61,234 bases of DNA from Strigomonas culicis (lineage: Eukaryota; Euglenozoa; Kinetoplastea; Trypanosomatida; Trypanosomatidae). A model generated the notes under the pieces. The model was given only the letters and a program-made list of their open reading frames with translations, had not been told where the DNA came from and did no database searches. The position numbers were made by a program, and so were the translations under genes. Shown one piece after another: positions 40,601 to 47,664 of the stretch; within the stretch, counting starts at the first letter, position 1, and every line of letters starts with the position of its first letter. Where the stretch lies: contig AUXH01000034.1 in the NCBI GenBank assembly GCA_000482145.1, forward strand, positions 1 through 61,234, in the 5' to 3' direction.

Positions 40601-40654
40601 CTTTCGGATGATGCGCAGCACTTTTATTCCGCCTTTTTTGTCATGCGTACTCAT
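37604..40654 (-). CDS. Leucine-rich repeat protein (1016 aa)
   Basis: Residues about 85-310 contain at least six leucine-rich repeats with LxxLxLxxNxL-type cores, such as ALNLRNNCLQRV (124-135), ALDLTYNQLVSV (159-170), SLRLGHNRIASL (181-192), VLDVSHNALTEL (213-224), VLYASDNRIAAL (260-271) and DLRLQHNGL (294-302). SDS22-like repeats of this type form curved protein-binding surfaces and are common in trypanosomatid flagellar and basal-body proteins, though this one has no targeting signature. Residues 310-560 are low complexity. A basic block around 685-745 (WGFARYKSEWDHQ, VRCTNHYGSRHPVEEE, IHGIEYVPVPPLWQFL) looks ordered and may be a second domain that I cannot name. A second ATG at codon 20 is a possible start. 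Function is unknown. Confidence 0.85.
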   Translation of the reverse strand: MSTHDKKGGIKVLRIIRKEMQPTAPQGCGPREDPLAAAASPLDDGPLPLPPPQDAQSPVDGEGCCDRPHTTSCVAVAAKNRLQNNKLSLSGLQLEGWPCLHQSGEDGDAAHGTFDAARAAEVYALNLRNNCLQRVVCRCPRAAGAAQPLALAAFPCLSALDLTYNQLVSVEGLCALRCLQSLRLGHNRIASLAPLFRGAAGDAALGLLATLNVLDVSHNALTELFSAADVAHLEHAVAHRVPDRKGAGGRHGGCVFPLRVLYASDNRIAALPAFFTGGPAADPDRDHLFSNVEDLRLQHNGLAAGALARTGFPLPAHFPRLTHVDLADDSPATGAAAAEEGGRETPPLGSSATKRAVTVLTPRTGRMYRQGQQVSAAERAARRGSGSDAQAADKENVRATERTSGKTRGPAGVAVKAAPSALKQSTPAEPGPAATKDERTAVNANTVSTEDTTAAVSAAAGLHAAAAAARAPAPPLVAAGVERAGENVYKINLLQLYTQFTSIVDATLCGGGGAGKVRVMQQLLAAAAPSGGRPPPASRPPTHASTGGHPLALILAKLPKLALTFQEKVVHQSPPTLVFHNVPLLHCADRSDLVRVFFFYILKSLVLARDTAAGRSAQRIRDTSRSDTNNSSSSRTSARAAAAADDAAQEARSGRGADGGEGAAAVPAFTAPLRCYHIWHRAEHGAAWGFARYKSEWDHQAARRKVRCTNHYGSRHPVEEERQTREAVCYSSIHGIEYVPVPPLWQFLASKFTRRQSLSRRCRTRTYAVSGGASTSGEALHAPLAARLFDTTGLSRAAAAARGKNSSRRGSHSMNGGWSARQGSAEPDPTNSSGLSVAVPGLYAQPAAAAAGITWPPALLFALLVGATPPPVAASAREPNSAPLGAAAANTTEAVAPAAYTENIMEHAAALLQTEREVLARFEETKAATAAQHTSSQAYPHFSAVDIQTERTKWRAQHAPCRPASTAVEQDKDGKEEPQDVDTNTREETPEAETDTQKVVATGNDDWFSPRGAEEN

Positions 40655-40965
40655 CTGCTATGGGCTTTGGCTTCCAATACTGCTTCAATTATATTAAATA
40701 TTATGTATATATATAAACAAAACTCTGTCTACACAGAATCAGGAAGATAATGGGAGAAAAAGTACAGAAAAGTATGCAGAGACAACATAGTAGAAATAAT
40801 AAGAGAACTCGATAGTAAACCCTCAATATCACCTATAACACCAACCAATCTTTTTGGCGGTAGACCGCTTTTCCTTTTTCTTTTTCCTAGAATGCGCCTT
40901 TTCACTGATTCTGGCTCAAACGAAGCAACTCCTATCTGACGCGAGCGCGTCCCTCCCTCGCTCTG
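40655..40965 (-). other. Intergenic region: Aph-1-like gene 3' UTR and LRR leader
   Basis: A minus-strand pyrimidine-rich tract (about 40765-40735) is followed by AG at 40730-40729, the probable LRR gene acceptor. AT-rich otherwise. Confidence 0.5.
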
Positions 40966-42246
40966 TCAATCCTTCAACGTCGTGTACTCGACCCGGACAA
41001 TCCACAGACACCACAGCAGCAGGAAGGTGGTCAGGACCATCTGCAGCGGCAGTGTCGCGGCGCAGCCCAGCAGCGGCCGCACGGCGGTGCTGCCGTCCGG
41101 CTGCGCGGTGCCGGCGCCGTGGTGCAGCAGCGCCGGCAGCACGCGAAAGACCAGCGGTGCGATGACGGAGAGCAGCAGCGAGAGCCGCGCAAAGGGGAGG
41201 TAGAAGAGCAGCACGCTCTCCGAGGGCACCCACCACAGCGCGGGCGCGGCGGCGTCGCCCCCGCCGTCGGCGGCCGGCGCCTCTTCGACCGCCGCCGCCA
41301 CCGGCGCGGCGACGCACGGTGGCAGCGCATCTCGCAGTGCGGCGTGGGTCGGCCCCTCGCGGCCGTAGGCGGCAGCGCCGTCCTCCGCCCCGTCCCCGTC
41401 CTTGAGCGCTGCGGCCTCGTCCACGGCCGCGGGCTCCACCGGCTGCATCATGGGCTGCAGGTCGGGCTCCAGCGGGTCGGCGTGGTGCCACCGCGAGGCC
41501 GCCGAGAACGCCGTGATGCTGCGCCACATGAGCCGACAGCGGCACCCGAAGTGCACGGGCGGCGGCCCGTCCGGCTGCGCCTCCCCCTCCCCCTCCTCGT
41601 AGCCCGCGTGGACGTTGAAGAAGGCGGCGAGCGACTGGCCCCCGAGCACCGCGGCGGACAGCAGCAGCACCGTGTAGAGTAGGGACTGCGCGGCGCTGTG
41701 CACAAAGACGGGCAGCTGCGGGCACGCCTGCAGATTGTACACGGCCGTCGTCGCGTTCACCTCCGCGTAGTAGGTGCTGTAGTACGCCTGCTCCACCGCG
41801 GGGCCGCCGCTGGTCGTCACGGCGACGAGTGCCTCGCCGACGCCGAGTGCGAGCGACACACCGACCCAGCGGAAGCGGCTGTACAGCAGCACCTGCCGCA
41901 TGCGCCGCAGCTGTGTCTGCACCCACAGCAGAGCGACCACACACGCAACGCGGAGGGCGGCCTGCAGCGCCCCGTGCACCACCACCGCCAGCACCGCCGC
42001 CACGATGCTCGCGCCGCTGTCACCGTCACTCGCCGTCACCGCGGCCGCGGACGACGACCCGAGCAGCAGCCAGCAGAGCAGTCGGAAAAAAGAGCCAAAG
42101 AGGAGCCAGAGCGTGCAGTGCACGCAGGCGGAGAGCAGCGCGATGACAAAGAGCTGCGGCGCATGGCGGGCAAAGAGCCAGCCCAAGGTAAGGAATGGGG
42201 AATAGAGAAGAAACGCCCAACCTAAAATGGAGACCTGGCTAACCAT
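40966..42246 (-). CDS. Seven-span membrane protein, Aph-1-like (gamma-secretase subunit)
   Basis: There are 426 residues with seven hydrophobic spans: about 6-28, 31-62, 80-108, 126-146, 178-205, 347-375 and 395-420. The first five resemble Aph-1 in order and spacing. The start GWAFLLYSPFLTLGWLF parallels the Aph-1 opening. Span 3 ends in a basic loop (QTQLRRMRQ). Span 4 has small residues at i, i+4, i+8 (G129, A133, G137), like the GxxxGxxxG of Aph-1. CPQLPVFVHSAAQSLLYT matches the extracellular Cys-to-span-5 region. Against this, the conserved span-5 His appears as Tyr191, and a hydrophilic loop of about 130 residues separates spans 5 and 6. Aph-1 scaffolds presenilin in gamma-secretase. 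If the call is wrong, it is an orphan seven-span protein. Confidence 0.5.
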   Translation of the reverse strand: MVSQVSILGWAFLLYSPFLTLGWLFARHAPQLFVIALLSACVHCTLWLLFGSFFRLLCWLLLGSSSAAAVTASDGDSGASIVAAVLAVVVHGALQAALRVACVVALLWVQTQLRRMRQVLLYSRFRWVGVSLALGVGEALVAVTTSGGPAVEQAYYSTYYAEVNATTAVYNLQACPQLPVFVHSAAQSLLYTVLLLSAAVLGGQSLAAFFNVHAGYEEGEGEAQPDGPPPVHFGCRCRLMWRSITAFSAASRWHHADPLEPDLQPMMQPVEPAAVDEAAALKDGDGAEDGAAAYGREGPTHAALRDALPPCVAAPVAAAVEEAPAADGGGDAAAPALWWVPSESVLLFYLPFARLSLLLSVIAPLVFRVLPALLHHGAGTAQPDGSTAVRPLLGCAATLPLQMVLTTFLLLWCLWIVRVEYTTLKD

Positions 42247-42956
42247 ATGGAGGGATGAAATCAGCCTTTGCTAGCAGTAAAAAGAAACTAAACAGCAAGC
42301 ACACGCAGAAAAAAAAAATGCGTGTTATATATATAATAGTTTTATGCTAATACAAGCGTGTACCTTTTACCTTTACAATTTCTGATTACTTGAAAGAAGA
42401 GAAGACGTTCAAGGTAAGAAGAGAAACTATTATCATGAGGGTCCATATGCATCTTAATCCCTGTGCACGATACGATTTAATTAGTAGGACGAACCGCATT
42501 TCCTTTTCTACTACATTTATAGATCTTTGGCTCTCTCGCCTTGCTCGTTTTTTAGTTTTTATTTCTATTTGTATCTATTCAATCAAGACGTGAAAAAATA
42601 ATAATAACATATTTTAAAACTGCACCGTATCAAAGTAGTACAAACATGTGCAGTAAAAAACAACGACTATTATAACAGATGTGTACGCAATAATTAACGC
42701 GTACGTGTCATGTGGCATTACGTCTAATGCTGCCGACATAAAAAAAAGAATGTGCATCTATTCATCAGAAAATAATAAAGATAATTAATAATAAACAACA
42801 ACAAAAAACATGAAATCAATGTATGTATACATATATAGGCGAAAAATAATCTAATCTGTTTCATTTTCTTAGCGTGCTCATACAAACGACATGAAGCACT
42901 GGACGTTACCACATTCCCTCTCGCTCTTCACTGATGACAGCGGTGGCGATAGTGAG
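42247..42956 (-). other. Intergenic region between the acidic-repeat gene and the Aph-1-like gene
   Basis: AT-rich, with T-rich stretches on the minus strand near 42310 but no clean single acceptor. No ORF with coding composition, tRNA-like fold or repeat is seen. Confidence 0.45.
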
Positions 42957-45900
42957 CTAATCTTCTTCGTCGTCCGAGTCATCGAAGTTCGTGTATTTCT
43001 GCGAATGTGCGGATGGGGCGGCGGGCGAGACGCCGCTCTCTGCGCGGCCGGACCCGCCGGAGGACGATGACGTCGTGGCGCGGCCGTGCTGCGGGACCTC
43101 TTCGTCTCGCAGCGGGTCCTCGTCGTCGGAGCCCACGAAGGCGCGGCGTGGCGTCGGCGACAGCGCCTCCGCCGTGCGCTGCTGCTGTGGCCGCGGCTGC
43201 ACTGGCGGGGGCGACCGGCTGTCTATGGGGTGGACTGCTTGGTCCCCCTCGCTATCACTATCGAACATCTCCACGGGGTCTGCGTGACGCCGCCGCGTCG
43301 TGGTACTCTGCCGTTGCATCGGTCTTTCTAGCTGCTCTTCTTCGCCTTCCTCGTCGTGCCCCTCGGAGTGCTCCTCATCATAGTCGTCGCCGTGTCTCTC
43401 GGAGTGCTCTTCATCGTAGTCGTCATCATGCCTCTCAGAGTGCTCCTCATCGTAGTCGTCATCATGCCTCTCAGAGTGCTCCTCATCGTAGTCGTCATCG
43501 TGCCTCTCAGAATGCTCTTCATCGTAGTCGTCATCATGTCTCTCGGAGTGTTCTTCATCGTAGTCATCATCGTGCTCCTGGGAGTGTTCTTCATCGTAGT
43601 CATCGTCGTGCTCCTGGGAGTGTTCTTCATCGTAGCCGTCGTCGTGCTCCTGGGAGTGTTCTTCATCGTAGCCGTCGTCGTGCCTCTCAGAGTGTTCTTC
43701 GTCATAGTCGTCACCATGTCTCTCGGAGTGTTCTCTATCCGACTCGTCGTCGCGCCTCTCGGTGTGTTCCTCTTCATGGCCGTCGTCGCGTCCCTCGGTG
43801 CGCTCCTCACTGTCACTGTCGTCCCAGTCGTTGTGCTCCGCCTGCTGCGCGGCCGGCGCCGCCGCCTTCGCCGGCGCGCCGGCCCCGCGCTCGGCGGTCG
43901 CGGAGTCCGCCGTCTCCGTGCGGTCTTCCCCACTGTCCGTGATGGACTCGCCGGGGAGGTCCATCTTCAGCGTCGTGCGGCGCCGCTGCGGCCGCCGCAT
44001 GATGCGGCGGCCCGCGTTGCTGGGTGTCTGTTCCGAGTCCTCCGTCGCGGCCATGGAGAAGAGGTGTGCCGGCGTGTGCTCCGCGCCCTCCGCGCGGGCG
44101 CCGCGCTGGTCAGGGCTCGCGTCCGGCGTCACCGCGGTCGTCGTCGTCAGCGTGATCTCCGTCGACAGGTCGTCGGTGTGCGCGCCGAGCGGCCCCGCGG
44201 CGGCGCGCTCGGCGGTGCCGTCGTCGTTGTCGCCGCTGCCCTCGTCGAACGCGTTGAAGCGTTGGATGGTGGTGCGCTGCTCGCTACTGTGGAGGCTGGA
44301 ACCGGGGGCCGCGGCCGGCTGCTGCGCCGGCGGCGGCGAGGCGCTCGGCGCGGCGGAGCGCATCGCGCGCAGCTCCTCGTCCTGCGCCGTCGCGTTGTGC
44401 GACAGCGGCTGCTCCGTCCCGGGCCGCACGGACGAGATGCCGCTGAGGTTCGACTTGGTGGTGCTCTCGTCCGGCTTGGCCGACGCGGCCGCGCTGTGCT
44501 GGCTGGCCGCGTGGTGGCTGGCGCTTGACTCGCGCGAGCTGCTGCTGGGCGCGATGGGCGGCATATGCTCCGCGCTGCGCCGGCCACTCACCGGCGTCGG
44601 CACGGGCGGCGACGCCGTTGTGCGCGGGGCCTCGACGATGACGGTACTGGACGTATCCGGCTGCAGGCTGGAGCCCTGCTGCTGCGACGGCGGCTGCTTC
44701 ACCACATAGGTCGAGACGCTCATCGATTGCTGGAGGTCGTCCAGTATTTGCGTGTAGCGCGCATCCCGCACCTGCGCCTCCGAGGCGCGTCGCGCGATGT
44801 CGGCTTGGATGGCCTGGATGTGCTCCTCCCAGTGCATGTGGTCCTTCTCCAGCCCCGCCGCCTTGCTGAAGAGGTCCCCCGCGTCGTCGTGCAGGTCCTG
44901 CAGGTGCTTCTCCATGTCCTCGCGGAGCTCCTGTAGCTGGTCCTCGAGCGCGTCGACGCGCCCCGGGGCCTCCCGCATCTGCTCCAACGGCAGCTCGCGC
45001 CACCCGGCGCTGTCGTGGATGGCCGCCTGGAGGTGGGCCATGGTGGACTCCATCGCCTCGATGCGGTGCCGCGTCGCGGTCGCCTGCTCGGACAGCACCT
45101 CCTTCACCTTGCGTTGCAGCTCGGAGAACTGGTGCGCCACGCGCTTCTCGAAGTTGTTCGGCACGCGGCCGGCGAGTTCCTGCAACTGCTGCGCGAGGTC
45201 CTCCGTGCGGCGCTCCACCTGGCTCTGCAGCGCGCTGACCTGCTGCGTGGCCTGCTGCAGCACGCGCTGCTCCACGCGGCCGGCGACCTCGCCCACGGCG
45301 CTCTCGAGCTGCTCGATGCTGGACAGCTTCTCTTCCAGCCGCCCCTCGCGCGCCGTCTGCCACGCCTGCGTTTGCTGCATCCGACGCTGCAGCGCGTCCA
45401 CGTTGCGGGCGCTGTCCGCCACCTCCGACTGGATCACGCCGCACTGCGCCACGAAGTCGGCGCTAATGGACTCCGTCTTCAGAAGTCGCCGCTCGAGGCG
45501 GTCGACCTCCGCCTTCGCGGACGCGCTCACGCTGTCGCAGCGCGCGGCCATCTCGTGCGCGGCCTCGAGCCGCACGCTGAGAGCCTGCTGCGCCTGCTGC
45601 AGGTCGCGGCCCGTCTGCGCCAGCCGCTCGCCCACCAGCCGCAGGTTGCTCTCCGTGCTCAGGCAGCGCTGCTCCAGCCGCGCGCACACCAGCTCCCGCC
45701 GCTCGTCCGCGCCGACGAGCTGCTCGCGCGCGTCCTCTACGAGCGCCATGCGCTTGGCGCAGCCCTGCACTCCCTCCTCCGCCGCGCGGGCCGCCTGCTG
45801 CGCCTGCGCGGCCGCCTTCTCCGCCTGCGCGACGCGCTCGACGACGCCCTCGACCTGCCGCCCGGTGCGCTCCGCGATGGTCTCGTCCCGCTCGCACATG

Positions 45901-47099
45901 GTGCGTACCGCCTCCATGCGGCCCTCGACGCGGCCCACGCTGCGCTTGCAGGCCTCCACCTCCGCGCGTAGCTGCTCTGCGGTGGAGATGCACTGCAGCT
46001 GCGTCTCGAGGTGCGTCAGGCGCGCGTCGCGGTCCGTCAGAACGTCTTCAACCCGCTGCGCGCGCTCCGTCGCGAGCTGCGCCTTCGCCCAGGCCTTGTC
46101 CGCGAGCTCCTTCGCGGCCTCCACGCGGCCCTCCACCTGCCGCACGCTGTCGTGCGCGGCGTCGGCCTTCTTCTCGGCGCGGTCGACGCGGCTGCTGTTG
46201 ATCGCCTCGTGCGACTCCAGCGCCGCGACGCGCTCCTTCATCGCGGTCGTGTGCAGCCGCACCTCCGTCTGCGCGCTCGCCATGAAGGTCTCCATCTTTT
46301 CCTCCAGCAGCCGCATGGCTGACTTGGTCTGCCGCACCTCCGTCTGCAGCGTGTCCAGCGGCTCGCGCAGGCTCTTCTCCAGCGTGACGGCGCACGCGCG
46401 CCACGTGGTGTCGACCAGCTCCCGCAGCCGCTCGCCGTAGTCGCGCATCTGCTCCTTCACGAACTCCTTCGTCTGCGCGAGCTGCCGCTGGTCCTCGCTC
46501 CGCATATCGACGTAGCGCAGCATCTCCGCGTCCAGCCGGTGCGACAGCGCCGCGCGCTCGCGCTCGAGCAGCTGCGTGCACTCCAGCATCACGGCGCCGC
46601 ACTGCGCGCTCGCCACGTCCACGCGGCGCTGCAGTGCGTCCACCTCTTCCTGCGTCTGCTCGCGGTGCGAGAAGAGCGTGTCGTCGCGCGCGCGCACGTG
46701 GCGCTGCAGCTCGTCCACCTGCCGCCGCAGCAGCGCCACCTGCACCGACTCTTCCTTCGCGCACGCGCCGAGGTGGTCCTCCAGCTCCGCGAAGTCGCGC
46801 CGCAGCGTGTGGTCGCCGCTGCGCACATCCACGAGGAGCTCCTCCTTCCACCGCTTGCCCAGCGCGACGAGCGTCTGGCCGCGCACATCTTTTTCGGCCA
46901 GCAGCTCCGAGCGCAGGGTGCTGATCTCGGTCATCGCTACGCGCAGCTGCCGCAGCAACTCCGTCGCCGTGTGATCGTCTACATTAATCGAGCGGGCCTC
47001 CAACTTGGTGGGCCGGCTGTGCTCATAGCTGTGGCGGCCCGACAGCGCGTTCTCTGCCGAACGCAAAATGTCGATAGCACTCCGTGAGAAGTCTGCCAT
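42957..47099 (-). CDS. Long coiled-coil protein with C-terminal acidic 12-residue tandem repeats
   Basis: The protein has 1380 residues from the ATG at 47099 (MADFSRSAIDIL). Residues about 45-815 form an almost continuous heptad-rich coiled coil (QLR..MTEISTLRSELLAEKD; many Glu/Gln/Arg/Ala), followed by a Ser/Thr/Pro-rich linker to about 1090. About twelve tandem copies of a 12-residue unit like HSERHDDDYDEE then follow (encoded at 43359-43790), with a charged tail. Such proteins are common in the trypanosomatid cytoskeleton and flagellar base, but nothing here fixes a location. The frame extends eight codons upstream to a GTG at 47123, but the splice acceptor (47125-47124) leaves only 24 bases before the ATG, which is the better start. 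Confidence 0.85.
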   Translation of the reverse strand: MADFSRSAIDILRSAENALSGRHSYEHSRPTKLEARSINVDDHTATELLRQLRVAMTEISTLRSELLAEKDVRGQTLVALGKRWKEELLVDVRSGDHTLRRDFAELEDHLGACAKEESVQVALLRRQVDELQRHVRARDDTLFSHREQTQEEVDALQRRVDVASAQCGAVMLECTQLLERERAALSHRLDAEMLRYVDMRSEDQRQLAQTKEFVKEQMRDYGERLRELVDTTWRACAVTLEKSLREPLDTLQTEVRQTKSAMRLLEEKMETFMASAQTEVRLHTTAMKERVAALESHEAINSSRVDRAEKKADAAHDSVRQVEGRVEAAKELADKAWAKAQLATERAQRVEDVLTDRDARLTHLETQLQCISTAEQLRAEVEACKRSVGRVEGRMEAVRTMCERDETIAERTGRQVEGVVERVAQAEKAAAQAQQAARAAEEGVQGCAKRMALVEDAREQLVGADERRELVCARLEQRCLSTESNLRLVGERLAQTGRDLQQAQQALSVRLEAAHEMAARCDSVSASAKAEVDRLERRLLKTESISADFVAQCGVIQSEVADSARNVDALQRRMQQTQAWQTAREGRLEEKLSSIEQLESAVGEVAGRVEQRVLQQATQQVSALQSQVERRTEDLAQQLQELAGRVPNNFEKRVAHQFSELQRKVKEVLSEQATATRHRIEAMESTMAHLQAAIHDSAGWRELPLEQMREAPGRVDALEDQLQELREDMEKHLQDLHDDAGDLFSKAAGLEKDHMHWEEHIQAIQADIARRASEAQVRDARYTQILDDLQQSMSVSTYVVKQPPSQQQGSSLQPDTSSTVIVEAPRTTASPPVPTPVSGRRSAEHMPPIAPSSSSRESSASHHAASQHSAAASAKPDESTTKSNLSGISSVRPGTEQPLSHNATAQDEELRAMRSAAPSASPPPAQQPAAAPGSSLHSSEQRTTIQRFNAFDEGSGDNDDGTAERAAAGPLGAHTDDLSTEITLTTTTAVTPDASPDQRGARAEGAEHTPAHLFSMAATEDSEQTPSNAGRRIMRRPQRRRTTLKMDLPGESITDSGEDRTETADSATAERGAGAPAKAAAPAAQQAEHNDWDDSDSEERTEGRDDGHEEEHTERRDDESDREHSERHGDDYDEEHSERHDDGYDEEHSQEHDDGYDEEHSQEHDDDYDEEHSQEHDDDYDEEHSERHDDDYDEEHSERHDDDYDEEHSERHDDDYDEEHSERHDDDYDEEHSERHGDDYDEEHSEGHDEEGEEEQLERPMQRQSTTTRRRHADPVEMFDSDSEGDQAVHPIDSRSPPPVQPRPQQQRTAEALSPTPRRAFVGSDDEDPLRDEEVPQHGRATTSSSSGGSGRAESGVSPAAPSAHSQKYTNFDDSDDEED
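43359..43790 (-). repeat. 36-bp coding tandem repeat (12-aa acidic units)
   Basis: About twelve head-to-tail 36-bp units encode variants of HSERHDDDYDEE. Units near the right end diverge (HSQEHDDGYDEE, HTERRDDESDRE), while four central ones are identical in protein. The period is a multiple of three, so copy-number change would not break the frame. Confidence 0.95.
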
Positions 47100-47123
47100 C
47101 GCGTGTGAGGCTAGCTTTGACAC

Positions 47124-47140
47124 CTATAAAGAGAGAGTAA
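47124..47140 (-). promoter_or_regulatory. Predicted trans-splice acceptor of the acidic-repeat coiled-coil gene
   Basis: CTCTCTCTTTATAG on the minus strand ends at 47124. The next ATG is at 47099, giving a 24-base 5' UTR and ruling out the GTG at 47123 as a normal start. Confidence 0.65.
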
Positions 47141-47664
47141 TTGATAATTCTTCAAAAAAAAAAAGCTAATAATAATGATCTAAAACTTCCCTCTCTTTCT
47201 CTTGAGAGAAAAATAACAAGAGAAACGTATAGTAAAAAAAGTATATCTATAAAGTGATTGTGTTTAAGAAAAAAAAAAGTACTAGCGGTTGATGAAAGTG
47301 AGTTGGAAGAAATGAAATTACACAGGTATGGTAAGCATAGTAAGAGAAACAGCGCAGATGATCTATACTTATTATTTTTCCTTTTTTTTTCTGTTCTCAT
47401 TACGGTGCCTATCTTCATTTAATACAGGAAAAAGAACGAAAGAATGATGGGGACATATCGCCAGATATTTAAAAAATGCATATATTTTGAAAAGCGTTTA
47501 ACAAGAAAAAAAAAAGAAAACAAAAAAAATAACGAAAGATAAGATAAATACAACAATGAAGAAGTGAGAATAGTATCAAAACAGTAATGATAACAAGTGT
47601 AAAAAAGGATATATATATATATATATATTTATCCAGAGTGAAAAGTGTACTTGCTACTTTAGCA
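47126..47664 (-). other. Intergenic region: 3' UTR of the FYVE-like gene
   Basis: AT-rich with A-runs (47155, 47270, 47505) and a TA repeat at about 47610-47630. No gene is seen. Confidence 0.55.

Noticed and set aside
43359..43790. CRISPR-like array
   Set aside because: Units are contiguous with no spacers, lie within a coding frame and occur in a eukaryote.
43356..44528. Plus-strand 390-codon frame over the 36-bp repeats
   Set aside because: The repeat has no stop in antisense because of its composition; the minus-strand frame continues a long coiled-coil protein on both sides.
47100..47123. Coiled-coil gene start at 47123
   Set aside because: The codon is GTG and sits at the splice acceptor; an ATG follows 24 bases later.
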